From positions 2,315,001-2,379,000 of the forward strand of contig NC_015275.1 of assembly GCF_000178835.2 (NCBI RefSeq): 64,000 bases of DNA. Reading direction: 5' to 3'. Below are positions 17,465 to 25,975 of the stretch, in pieces. Origin of the DNA: Cellulosilyticum lentocellum DSM 5427 (GTDB taxonomy: Bacteria; Bacillota; Clostridia; Lachnospirales; Cellulosilyticaceae). The translations under genes were made by a program, and so were the position numbers. Under the pieces are notes generated by a model. That model worked only from the letters and a program-made list of their open reading frames with translations, was not told where the DNA came from and made no database searches. Position 1 is the stretch's first letter; each line of letters opens with the position of its first letter.

Positions 17465-18892
17465 ATGAAATGGTTTCATAGCTTAAGATGGAAACTTTTA
17501 TTTTTATTTTTCATTATTAGCTATATACCTCTTATGTTTTTCTCTTCTGTTATTTTAGACCGTATGGAGACTTACTATCTTACAGAAAGTGAAAAGGGAT
17601 GGTTAGGAAAAGCTAATATGGTAGCTACTCAAGTTAAGGAAGGTAACTATTTAATAGATAATAGTAACTACAACTTATTTAAAACTTTAATTGCTAGTAA
17701 AAGTAGTGAAAATGGGGCTAGGATTTTAGTAGTAGATGCATCTGGATTTGTTATTATGGATTCTAGTGGGGCTGATACCAATAATACACTTATGAATGAC
17801 ACAGTTCTTTCAGCACTCAATAATCAGGAAAAGGCTCAGAAGATTGAAGGATTGCCGATTATGACAGCAGCAGTTCCTGTACTTGATAAGGATAAAAAAA
17901 CTGTGGTGGGAGCTGTAGTATTAGTGACATCAATTAAAGATGTTTTTTTACCTATTCAAGATATGAAAAATCAAATTTACCTACTCTCTTTAGTGATTGC
18001 ACTGATTGCGGGCCTGCTTAGCTTTGCTACTTCATCTGTTATCACTAAGCCTTTAAAAACGCTTATGAAATTCGTTCAAAAAATTACGAATGGACAATTG
18101 GATCAAAAGGTAAATGTTATTGGTAAAGACGAGATTGCAGAATTAGGTAATGCTTTTAATCATATGACAGATCAACTACAAAGAGTAGAGCAGTCTAGAC
18201 AGGAATTTGTATCGAATGTTTCACATGAGCTCAAAACACCTCTTTCATCGATTAAAGTATTAACCGAATCTTTAATGTTTCAAGAAGATGTACCAGTAGA
18301 GATGTATAAAGAGTTTTTTGAGGACATTAACTCAGAAGTTGACAGACTGAATAATATTATTTCTGATTTGTTAACTTTGGTAAGACTAGATCAAAGAGAA
18401 ATTCCACTTAATATTGCCAATGTAGACATTAATGAAATGACACAAAATATTTTAAAGAGATTAACGCCACTGGCAAAAAAGAAAGAGATCAAATTAATTT
18501 ATGAAAGTCATAAAGATATTATTGCAGAAATTGATGAAGTGAAATTCACTTTAGCACTTACTAATTTAATTGAAAATGCCATTAAATATACACCAAGTGG
18601 TGGAGAAGTCGGGGTTGTGATTCAAAGTGATTTGCAGGATGCATTCATATCAGTTCAAGATACTGGTATAGGTATTGCTAAAGAAGAGCAATCTAGAATT
18701 TTTGAACGGTTTTATCGAACGGATAAAACACGTAATCGAGAAACAGGTGGAACAGGTTTAGGATTAGCTATTACTTATAAAACGGTTATTATGCATAATG
18801 GTTCCATTCAAGTTGAAAGTGAAGAAGGAAAAGGCTCAGTATTTAGTGTTCAATTCCCGCTGCGCCATGTATGGGAAGGAGGTACTAAATGA
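17465..18892 (+). CDS. Membrane sensor histidine kinase
   Basis: The 475-residue kinase has transmembrane helices near 10-28 and 170-190 flanking an extracellular sensor domain of about 140 residues with a PAS/CACHE-like look. It continues with a HAMP linker (about 190-242), the HisKA helix with SHELKTPLSS (phospho-His about residue 254), and an HATPase domain with NLIENAIKYTP (N box), DTGIGI (G1), FERFYR (F box) and GGTGLGLAI (G2). The layout is like WalK/PhoR kinases. It lacks its own clear ribosome binding site and is probably translationally coupled to the regulator. A GerMN lipoprotein follows with an ATGA overlap. Confidence 0.93.
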   Translation: MKWFHSLRWKLLFLFFIISYIPLMFFSSVILDRMETYYLTESEKGWLGKANMVATQVKEGNYLIDNSNYNLFKTLIASKSSENGARILVVDASGFVIMDSSGADTNNTLMNDTVLSALNNQEKAQKIEGLPIMTAAVPVLDKDKKTVVGAVVLVTSIKDVFLPIQDMKNQIYLLSLVIALIAGLLSFATSSVITKPLKTLMKFVQKITNGQLDQKVNVIGKDEIAELGNAFNHMTDQLQRVEQSRQEFVSNVSHELKTPLSSIKVLTESLMFQEDVPVEMYKEFFEDINSEVDRLNNIISDLLTLVRLDQREIPLNIANVDINEMTQNILKRLTPLAKKKEIKLIYESHKDIIAEIDEVKFTLALTNLIENAIKYTPSGGEVGVVIQSDLQDAFISVQDTGIGIAKEEQSRIFERFYRTDKTRNRETGGTGLGLAITYKTVIMHNGSIQVESEEGKGSVFSVQFPLRHVWEGGTK

Positions 18893-19851
18893 AAAAGCAA
18901 CAAGGTAAAATCGGATTATTCTTATTGTTAGTGGTACTAATCAGTTTATCAGGCTGCACCAAGACGACAATTCAATCAGATGGTTCCCCACAAATTTATT
19001 ATTTTGATACTACAAAAGGTGAGTTATTTAGTCAACCACTAGGAGCAGCCTTTCTAAGTTTAGGGACAGACCAAGAAAAAGTAGAGTATATTATTAATGA
19101 ACTAGCTATGAATAAGAATATACAGGGAAATACACTTGTAGCAATTAATCCTATGCCCATCATAGGCGTTACTACAAATATCAATGACCGTATGGTTCAA
19201 ATTAAATTTAGTAATGACTATAATAATTTAGCCACTCAGGAACGTATCGGCATACGAGCTGCTATTGTATATTCTTTGACACAATTAGATTTCATTGATA
19301 GTGTTGACTTTTATATTGAAGATAGCCCTTTAACAACTAGTACTGGAAAGGTTATAGGACCTATCTCACAAGCTAATATTAAACTTAATGTGTTAGAACC
19401 TAATCCTGCAACAACACCATATACTTTACCATTGTATTTCGTAAATGCAGAAGGTAAGTTAGTAAAAGAGGAAAGGGGTGTTCGCGTAAGTGATCCGACA
19501 TCTGTAGAGAAATTGCTTATTGAAGAACTGATTAAAGGACCTAATTCTGAAGGATTATCAGCCTCTTTACCAAGTGATATGAAAGTGAATGATGCAACAA
19601 CAACTAATGGTGTTTGTCAAATAGACTTATCCTTTGATTTAAAATCAAAGTTTTTTACTTCGCCAGAGGTGAAAGAAAGAATGATTTATGCAATTGTTAA
19701 TTCACTTACGGAGATTCCTAAGCTCCGTACCGATATTCCTAAAATTAAAAAGGTAGCTTTTTTAGTAGATGGAAAAAGTGATATTGAGTTTACAAAAGAG
19801 ATAGATTTAAGAGATACCTTTGAAAGAAATGAGGCTTATATTGGAGAATAA
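18889..19851 (+). CDS. GerMN-domain lipoprotein
   Basis: A 320-residue predicted lipoprotein: a short basic start, a hydrophobic stretch and the lipobox LSGC with Cys23. Two GerMN domains follow (about 65-165 and 200-305), the second ending in KKVAFLVDGKSDIEF. GerMN domains occur in the spore germination protein GerM and in LpqB, a lipoprotein that works with the MtrAB two-component system in Actinobacteria. Its overlap (ATGA) with the kinase gene suggests a link to that signalling pair, by analogy with LpqB-MtrB. That functional link is inference. Confidence 0.85.
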   Translation: MKKQQGKIGLFLLLVVLISLSGCTKTTIQSDGSPQIYYFDTTKGELFSQPLGAAFLSLGTDQEKVEYIINELAMNKNIQGNTLVAINPMPIIGVTTNINDRMVQIKFSNDYNNLATQERIGIRAAIVYSLTQLDFIDSVDFYIEDSPLTTSTGKVIGPISQANIKLNVLEPNPATTPYTLPLYFVNAEGKLVKEERGVRVSDPTSVEKLLIEELIKGPNSEGLSASLPSDMKVNDATTTNGVCQIDLSFDLKSKFFTSPEVKERMIYAIVNSLTEIPKLRTDIPKIKKVAFLVDGKSDIEFTKEIDLRDTFERNEAYIGE

Positions 19852-22174
19852 AAGTAAGTATTTAACTCGTCCAATTGCCCATATGACATTAGGTTTCATC
19901 ATAGGTATTATAGGGGGAAACATGTTTCTAAATGAGAAATATGTTTCCTCTTTTTTTATACCAGGGTTACTTAGTGTTGGGGCATTTTACTATTTAAAAT
20001 ATCGCTATAAGGGTTTAATGATAATTTTGATAGGTAGCATAGCAGGAATTCTTTTATTGACTGTACATCCTCTTCGATTAGAATCCCATTACTTTGAACC
20101 AGGTAATAGGGTACAATTAGAAGGCGAAGTATATGAAGTGCAAAATACAGCTTACGGACAGTATATTTCTATAAAACATGTAACCTTATATAAAGAAAAG
20201 CATAAAGTACAGCTTCGGTCTTCATTACAACTCAGTGTTAATACTGTAAACACTATCACTCCTTATGATTGGGTAGAAGTTAGAGGAACGGTAGAAGCTA
20301 TAGAAGGAGCGATGAATCCGAGTGATTTTAATGACATTACCTATCTTAAAACGAAAAACATAGTAGGCAGAATTAAGGTAGAAGAAATACTAACCCAAGA
20401 TGTAAAAACGCCTTGGATAGAGAAGCTTCAAAACAAATTGAAAAGTAAGTTAGATGAATTATTCCAAGGGAAAGACCAGGGGATTATGAAAGCTTTACTT
20501 TTAGGAGATGATACGGCGCTAGAAGCAAGTACTGATAAAATCTACACAGATTCAGGAATTAGCCATGTCTTATGTATATCAGGATTTCATGTGAGCGTGA
20601 TTGCAGGCTTTTTATTGCTTGTTATGGGACAATTAGGGATGAGCTATACCCTACGTTATTTAATAGTTCTTTTAGGCATATGGTTATATGCTTATTTGAC
20701 AGGCTGGGGAGTATCTACGTTAAGAGCAACTTGGATGATGAGCTTTCTAGTAATAGGTCGTCTTATTTGGGAAGAAGAGGATGGATGGATCAATCTAGCC
20801 CTGGCTAGTTTATGTATTTTAATTGTACAACCTTATCAGTTGTTTGCTGTGGGATTTCAATTATCCTTTCTTGCAATGGTAGCCATCATAATAAGTCAAA
20901 TAATCATTGAGCATTTGGAAGAGGAGAAAAAAATGAAACTTTGGCACAAATGGTTATTGCCATGGTTACCTATTCAGCTTATCTTGTCACTTCCATTAAC
21001 CTATCATTTTTATCAAGTTCCCTTTTTAAGTAGCTTGCTTAATTTTATAGTTATTCCTCTATTTTCATTGATAATGATTGGTGGTTGGGGATGTTTATTG
21101 ATGGGATTGTTTGATTGGCCCTTAGGATATTTGCTAGCATCTGTAATCAGTTTATTATTACAAGTTATAAGTTTTATGGTTCGTTTGGTGTTATCAGTTC
21201 CTTTAAGTACCATTTGTGTAGGTAGACCTAGTGGTATAGAACTCTTGCTTTATATAATAGTTATAGGTTTATTTCTTTATGGAGTATGGGGGATTGGCAA
21301 TAAAATAAAATTATATGCCTGTAGTTGTTTATTAACTCTTTCTCTAATAGTAGGTATTAAAGTAATTCCAAAAGAATTGAATGTTGCTTTTTTGTATGTA
21401 GGTCAAGGAGATGGCTCTGTTATTATTACACCAAAAGGACAAGTGATTGTTATTGATGGCGGTAAGACTGGAAAAGGAGGTGTTATAGAACGTTATTTAA
21501 AATATAAAGGTAAGACCCAAATTGATATGATGATTTTATCTCATTCAGATGAGGATCATATAGGCGGGTTAATAGAACTTATATCAGGAACTATTGGTGT
21601 TAAGCAGGTTTGCATATCTAAAGCAGATGAATCTGAAAACTTAGTGCGATTTAAAGAACAATGTAGGAAAAAACAGATTCCTATACTAGCTATGGGGAGA
21701 GGAGATCAACTTATTTTAGGAGATTTAAAACTAACAGCATTAGCACCTAACTTTACAACTCCAAAAGAAATAGCTAATGATAATTCTCTTGTGTGTATGT
21801 TACAATATAAGGCTTTTTCAGCTTTATTTACAGGCGACAAATCTAAAGATTCCGAGTCATGGATTTATAGTCAGTTAAATCCTATTAGTATCTTGAAAAT
21901 AAGTCATCACGGTTCAAGAACAGGTACCTCAAAAGAACTTCTTTTGAAAGTTAATCCTGTATATGCTATGATAAGTTGTGGCAGGCAGAATCGTTATGGA
22001 CATCCTCATAAAGAGGTTACTGATTTATTAACTGAGAATCATATTACGTATAGCCAAACAAATGAAACAGGAGCTGTTTGGATTGAGACAAATGGCTATA
22101 AGATGAAAATAAACAAACAAAGAGAGGATTTAGAGCATGATGCAGGGATGTTATTTACTGCTAGGGGAAGATAG
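19829..22174 (+). CDS. comEC: DNA internalization-related competence protein ComEC/Rec2
   Basis: ComEC forms the channel that carries single-stranded DNA across the membrane. The protein of about 781 residues has the three expected parts: an N-terminal DUF4131 region with two or three membrane helices and an OB-like segment (1-190), the polytopic Competence domain (about 215-500, with SGISHVLCISGFHVSVIAGF), and a metallo-beta-lactamase domain (about 515-770, with SHSDEDHIGG and ISHHGSRTGTS). The start is uncertain. ATG 19829 gives the longer form with a weak ribosome binding site; a TTG at 19841 has GAGG six bases upstream. The gene overlaps the end of the GerMN gene. Confidence 0.92.
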   Translation: MRLILENKSKYLTRPIAHMTLGFIIGIIGGNMFLNEKYVSSFFIPGLLSVGAFYYLKYRYKGLMIILIGSIAGILLLTVHPLRLESHYFEPGNRVQLEGEVYEVQNTAYGQYISIKHVTLYKEKHKVQLRSSLQLSVNTVNTITPYDWVEVRGTVEAIEGAMNPSDFNDITYLKTKNIVGRIKVEEILTQDVKTPWIEKLQNKLKSKLDELFQGKDQGIMKALLLGDDTALEASTDKIYTDSGISHVLCISGFHVSVIAGFLLLVMGQLGMSYTLRYLIVLLGIWLYAYLTGWGVSTLRATWMMSFLVIGRLIWEEEDGWINLALASLCILIVQPYQLFAVGFQLSFLAMVAIIISQIIIEHLEEEKKMKLWHKWLLPWLPIQLILSLPLTYHFYQVPFLSSLLNFIVIPLFSLIMIGGWGCLLMGLFDWPLGYLLASVISLLLQVISFMVRLVLSVPLSTICVGRPSGIELLLYIIVIGLFLYGVWGIGNKIKLYACSCLLTLSLIVGIKVIPKELNVAFLYVGQGDGSVIITPKGQVIVIDGGKTGKGGVIERYLKYKGKTQIDMMILSHSDEDHIGGLIELISGTIGVKQVCISKADESENLVRFKEQCRKKQIPILAMGRGDQLILGDLKLTALAPNFTTPKEIANDNSLVCMLQYKAFSALFTGDKSKDSESWIYSQLNPISILKISHHGSRTGTSKELLLKVNPVYAMISCGRQNRYGHPHKEVTDLLTENHITYSQTNETGAVWIETNGYKMKINKQREDLEHDAGMLFTARGR

Positions 22175-23096
22175 TTGGTCAAAAGGACAATATATTGAAA
22201 AGGTCAAGAAGGAAGTTATTGCAAGTGGCAATGAAATGATGAATTTTTATGAAGCACAAGATAAAGAAGTCATAGTAAGTCAAGTTCAAGATGCTGTAGA
22301 TACCCTACCTTTTTTTGCTGAGCAAAAGCTTATTTTGCTCAAAGAAACTGGACTATTTAAAACGGGTAAAAAAGAAGAAACGGAAAAGTTTGAGACTTTA
22401 GTGGCTCATATACCAGATTATGTGGTTTTATTAATAGATGAAAAAGAAGTAGATAAAAGAAATAAGCTTTATAAAACCATAAAAGCAAAAGCACAAATTG
22501 TAGAATTTCATTTTCCTGGTGAGGAGGCTGTTTATCAATTTTTAAAAAATACTTGTAAAGAAAAACGACTTAGTAGTGATGAAATGACTCTTCGTTATTT
22601 TATACAAAAAATGCCACAAGATATGGCTTATCTATTGGGAGAATGGGAAAAACTTATCAGTTATGTTCAAGATGGGGTTATAACGAAAGAAGCTATTAAT
22701 GAAATATGTATTTTCTCATTAGAAACACGTGTATTTGAAATGGTAAAAAAAATAGTAAACCATGAGGGCAATGAGGCACTCGAGATTTATAGCCGCATGA
22801 TACAAAGTAAGGAATCCCCTATTGGTATCTTAGTGCTTATTGCAAGGCAGTTTCGCATGATGTACCAAGTTAAATATTTATTGGCTAATAGAAGTCCACT
22901 CAAAGAAATCTCTGCTGAAACAAAACTTCCCTTTTTTGTGGTGAAAGAAATGAGTGAGCAGGTACAACACTACCAGTTTAAACAGCTAGAAGATATTTTA
23001 GAAGCATGTTTAAATACTGATGAAGCCATTAAAACAGGTAAGATGGAAAGTAGTAAATGTGTAGAGATGCTTATTATGAATTGTTTAAACGGATAA
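22137..23096 (+). CDS. holA: DNA polymerase III subunit delta
   Basis: HolA is the clamp-loader subunit that opens the beta clamp. The 319-residue protein follows the family pattern: the N-terminal CYLLLGEDSW segment, a DALPFF-like motif (VDTLPFFAEQKLILLKE) and the C-terminal helical collar domain with QFRMMYQVKYLL. comEC-holA-rpsT is a common Firmicute order, here with rpsT on the opposite strand. The start lies inside the end of comEC (38-base overlap) after GAGAGGA; two adjacent ATG codons are possible. Confidence 0.93.
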   Translation: MMQGCYLLLGEDSWSKGQYIEKVKKEVIASGNEMMNFYEAQDKEVIVSQVQDAVDTLPFFAEQKLILLKETGLFKTGKKEETEKFETLVAHIPDYVVLLIDEKEVDKRNKLYKTIKAKAQIVEFHFPGEEAVYQFLKNTCKEKRLSSDEMTLRYFIQKMPQDMAYLLGEWEKLISYVQDGVITKEAINEICIFSLETRVFEMVKKIVNHEGNEALEIYSRMIQSKESPIGILVLIARQFRMMYQVKYLLANRSPLKEISAETKLPFFVVKEMSEQVQHYQFKQLEDILEACLNTDEAIKTGKMESSKCVEMLIMNCLNG

Positions 23097-23097
23097 A

Positions 23098-23130
23098 ATA
23101 AAAAGACCTCGAAAGAGGTCTTTTTATTTT
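23098..23130. terminator. Bidirectional terminator between holA and rpsT
   Basis: A 10-bp perfect stem (AAAAGACCTC / GAGGTCTTTT) with a GAAA tetraloop and A/T tracts on both sides, between the convergent stops. Confidence 0.92.
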
Positions 23131-23139
23131 TGCATCTTA

Positions 23140-23403
23140 TTAAGCAAGTGTATTTACTAAACGTGTTAAAGAAGATTTTTTACGAGCAGCAGCGTTTTTG
23201 TGGAAGATTCCTTTTGCTGTTGCTTTATCAATTGCTTTAACTGCATTTACTAAAGCTACTTTTGCTGCAGCTTGATCATTAGCTTCTACTGCAAATCTAA
23301 CTTTTTTGATTTGAGTTTTAACTGCTGATTTAATTGCACGGTTACGTGCAGTTTTTGTTGCGATAACTAAGATACGTTTTTTTGCTGATTTAATATTTGC
23401 CAT
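23140..23403 (-). CDS. rpsT: 30S ribosomal protein S20
   Basis: S20 binds 16S rRNA early in 30S assembly. The 87-residue basic protein begins MANIKSAKKRILV and has the typical KTARNRAIKSAVKT and HKNAAARKKSSLTR segments. The ATG at 23403 is right behind GGAGGTG; the frame extends further upstream to 23499 but those 32 extra codons lie in the leader and overlap the promoter. It is transcribed alone on the reverse strand. Confidence 0.98.
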   Translation of the reverse strand: MANIKSAKKRILVIATKTARNRAIKSAVKTQIKKVRFAVEANDQAAAKVALVNAVKAIDKATAKGIFHKNAAARKKSSLTRLVNTLA

Positions 23404-23470
23404 TTGATGGCACCTCCATTCATATTCTTGGACACGGTTTGGGGAACTATGAACGGTTTTAACAGGACTC

Positions 23471-23499
23471 ATTATAGTATAAATACCGGACAAAGTCAA
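23471..23499 (-). promoter_or_regulatory. SigA-type promoter of rpsT
   Basis: Reverse strand TTGACT (23494-23499), 17-base spacer, TATAAT (23471-23476). It would give a leader of about 60 bases before the rpsT start. Confidence 0.8.
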
Positions 23500-23618
23500 T
23501 GTATACCCATAAAAATAATGGTCAAACTACCTAATGTACGTAAGATACTTGCTATTAAACATTATAATCAATCTTTTAAACAGAGTAAAGGCAAGGCCGA
23601 AAAAAAGGAAGTGAATTT

Positions 23619-24632
23619 ATGGATGGATATGAAAAAGTAGGAAATTTCTCGCCAAGAACAGATTTGGCAATTGAAATTAGTAATGCCCTTAAGTTAGATA
23701 GGGATGATTCTTATGAAATACCTGGGGTAGAAGTTAAACAAAAAGCCTTGGAAGAAGGAGCCTTAGCTGTAACAAAGGTACGTATATTAAATACAGAAGG
23801 CGAAAAAAATATGGGGAAACCTATAGGGGATTATATTACTATTGAATCAAATGGCTTAAAGCAAAATAATCCAGAGCTTCATGAAAAAATAATTAGTGTG
23901 CTGGCAGAAGCTATTAAATCCCTTTTGCCAGAAAAAAAACAAGACCCATTAAATATATTAGTTATTGGATTAGGTAATCGTTTTGCTACGCCTGATACAT
24001 TAGGTCCCAAAGTAGCTAATCAAGTATTTGTAACCAGACACATGGCACTTAAAGAACCAGAGCTTCTAGATGAAGGTGTATGTTATTTAAGTAGTTTTGC
24101 ACCTAGTGTTATGGGACTAACTGGTATTGAAACAGCAGAAGTTATACGTGGTGTAGCAGACAATGTTAAACCGGATTGTATTATTGCCATTGATGCTTTA
24201 GCTGCTAGAAGTGCAACACGCATTAATACGACGATTCAGATTACAAACACAGGTATTTCTCCTGGTGCAGGAGTAGGTAATAAGCGTAAGGAACTTAATG
24301 AAGCTACTATTGGATGCAAAGTAATTGCTGTAGGTGTACCTACTGTAGTAGATACAGTGACTTTAGTTTCCGATGCTTTAAATGATCTTATTTCGCATAT
24401 GCTAAAGCAAGCTGAACATTCACCTTTTTATGATGTATTAAAAGACTTAACAGCAGAGGAACATTATCAATTAATAAAAGAAAGTATTTATCCTGAAATA
24501 AGTGATTTATTTGTGACACCAAAAGAAATAGATGAGGTGATGGAATATTTATCAAGCATTGTAGCTAATGGTATTAACCTAGCAGTTCATCCTGGCATGA
24601 CATTAAAAGATATTAATAAATATACTTATTAG
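23619..24632 (+). CDS. gpr: Germination protease GPR
   Basis: GPR degrades the small acid-soluble proteins of the spore core when germination starts. The 337-residue protein carries the short N-terminal pro-region followed by SPRTDLAIE, which resembles the SASP cleavage site that the protease uses on itself. The core motifs VIGLGNRFATPDTLGPKVA and IAIDALAARS are typical. The start ATG follows AAAGGAAG. A CATTATA element at 23560-23566 could be a forespore sigma -10 but I see no convincing -35, so regulation is open. spoIIP follows, as in B. subtilis. Confidence 0.95.
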   Translation: MDGYEKVGNFSPRTDLAIEISNALKLDRDDSYEIPGVEVKQKALEEGALAVTKVRILNTEGEKNMGKPIGDYITIESNGLKQNNPELHEKIISVLAEAIKSLLPEKKQDPLNILVIGLGNRFATPDTLGPKVANQVFVTRHMALKEPELLDEGVCYLSSFAPSVMGLTGIETAEVIRGVADNVKPDCIIAIDALAARSATRINTTIQITNTGISPGAGVGNKRKELNEATIGCKVIAVGVPTVVDTVTLVSDALNDLISHMLKQAEHSPFYDVLKDLTAEEHYQLIKESIYPEISDLFVTPKEIDEVMEYLSSIVANGINLAVHPGMTLKDINKYTY

Positions 24633-24661
24633 TCATAAAATAATATACAAGCCTATACAAT
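24633..24661 (+). promoter_or_regulatory. Putative SigE-type promoter of spoIIP
   Basis: TCATAAA (24633-24639), a 14-base spacer and TATACAAT (24654-24661) resemble the mother-cell SigE consensus (ATA-centred -35 and CATACAAT). It starts just after the gpr stop. B. subtilis spoIIP is also made under SigE while gpr is a forespore gene, so a separate promoter here makes sense. Confidence 0.5.
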
Positions 24662-24689
24662 AATAAAGAATGGTGTAGGGGGGATATAT

Positions 24690-25892
24690 GTGTTAAAACT
24701 TGAAAAGATTATAAAGCACTATGAGATTAATTTTCGACTAAACGGCTATAAAAAAATGATTCTTTATATAGGTATTATTAGTTCATTGATGATTAATATA
24801 TATAGCTTGCAGCTTAAAGGATATCCAGTCGGAGAGCTTTTTTTTTCTGAGGCATTACCTAAATCTTCTTCAACATATAAAACCATATTCTTTAAACAAT
24901 ATGGCTATTTATTTTCTGGTGTTATAATTGGAGAACCTTTAAGTTTGCTTGCTAATGCTATTCCTTATATAGAAGAAAATGAAGGATTTAAAGCCTCTTA
25001 CAATGAAATAGTGGGTTATTTCACACCCGATGATTTGAAAAATCAAAAAATATCACAAACTAATGAGCAAGTAAAAGAAACACAAAATGATAGAACTTCT
25101 CAAGTACAGGAGAAAGTTTCAATTGAAGCTCTTAAAGATCCACAATATGTATTTAATCGTTATATGACTGCTTCAGCAGAAATGGAATTTGGAGTAGATA
25201 TGATAAAGGAATGGGACTTTTCTAAGCTTGCTCAGCAACCTATACGTTTAAATGAATCTATAAAAGGACCTCAAGTTCTTATTTTCCATACACATTCTAG
25301 AGAAGATTATATGGGTGGACTAACTGTTATAGAGGTGGCAGAGGCATTAAAAAAAGAATTAGAAGATGAATATGATATTTCTGTATTACATATAGAGGAC
25401 TCTTTTTATGAGGAAAGTAATAAAGGAAAGTTTCCTACAGGTGGAGAATATGAACGAATGGAGGCAAAGATTAAGCAAGTAATCGAAGAAAACCTTTCTA
25501 TATCTGTAGCCATTGATTTACACCGTGATGGGGTAGATGACAAAGTCCATTTAGTGACAGATATTAATGGTAAACAAACAGCTAAGGTGATGTTGGTAGC
25601 CCCTCTATGTCGCAATCGTAATGTGTCAGGCCAAGTTGTAAATAAAGTGGATTTACCCAATCCATATCTAGGTGATAATTTAGCTTTTGCCCTTCAAACA
25701 CTTTTAACTGCCAATGAATATTATCCAGGTTTTTCGAGAAAAATTTTCTGTGATGAATGGCGTTATAGTACTCATATGAAACCTCAGTCTCTTTTAATGG
25801 AATGGGGGGCACAAACTAATACAGGAGAAGAAGCTCTTAATGCTGTGGAACCTATGGCACAAATTTTAGCTAAAGTTCTAGGAAAAAGCTAA
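24690..25892 (+). CDS. spoIIP: Stage II sporulation protein P
   Basis: SpoIIP is a peptidoglycan amidase/endopeptidase that drives engulfment with SpoIID and SpoIIM. In the 400-residue protein one N-terminal membrane helix (about 22-40) is followed by a spacer and the catalytic domain (about 190-395) with LIFHTHSREDYMGG (metal-binding His) and AIDLHRDGV. The C-terminal half ends in LLMEWGAQTNT. The start is a GTG at 24690, behind GGGGGGAT; an overlapping ATG is out of frame. It follows gpr. Confidence 0.94.
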   Translation: MLKLEKIIKHYEINFRLNGYKKMILYIGIISSLMINIYSLQLKGYPVGELFFSEALPKSSSTYKTIFFKQYGYLFSGVIIGEPLSLLANAIPYIEENEGFKASYNEIVGYFTPDDLKNQKISQTNEQVKETQNDRTSQVQEKVSIEALKDPQYVFNRYMTASAEMEFGVDMIKEWDFSKLAQQPIRLNESIKGPQVLIFHTHSREDYMGGLTVIEVAEALKKELEDEYDISVLHIEDSFYEESNKGKFPTGGEYERMEAKIKQVIEENLSISVAIDLHRDGVDDKVHLVTDINGKQTAKVMLVAPLCRNRNVSGQVVNKVDLPNPYLGDNLAFALQTLLTANEYYPGFSRKIFCDEWRYSTHMKPQSLLMEWGAQTNTGEEALNAVEPMAQILAKVLGKS

Positions 25893-25905
25893 TGAAACAA
25901 AAAGA

Positions 25906-25935
25906 TTGATACAAAAAGAAGGGCTATGCTATAAT
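25906..25935 (+). promoter_or_regulatory. SigA-type promoter of lepA
   Basis: TTGATA (25906-25911), an 18-base spacer and TATAAT (25930-25935) preceded by TGC (extended -10), about 40 bases ahead of lepA. Confidence 0.75.
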
Positions 25936-25975
25936 GAAACGAAAAGAATAGACAAAAGAAATAAGGAGGGGCAAA

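Noticed and set aside
23404-23640. 78-codon forward frame across the rpsT promoter
   Set aside because: It overlaps the rpsT leader and promoter and the start of gpr and has no binding site.
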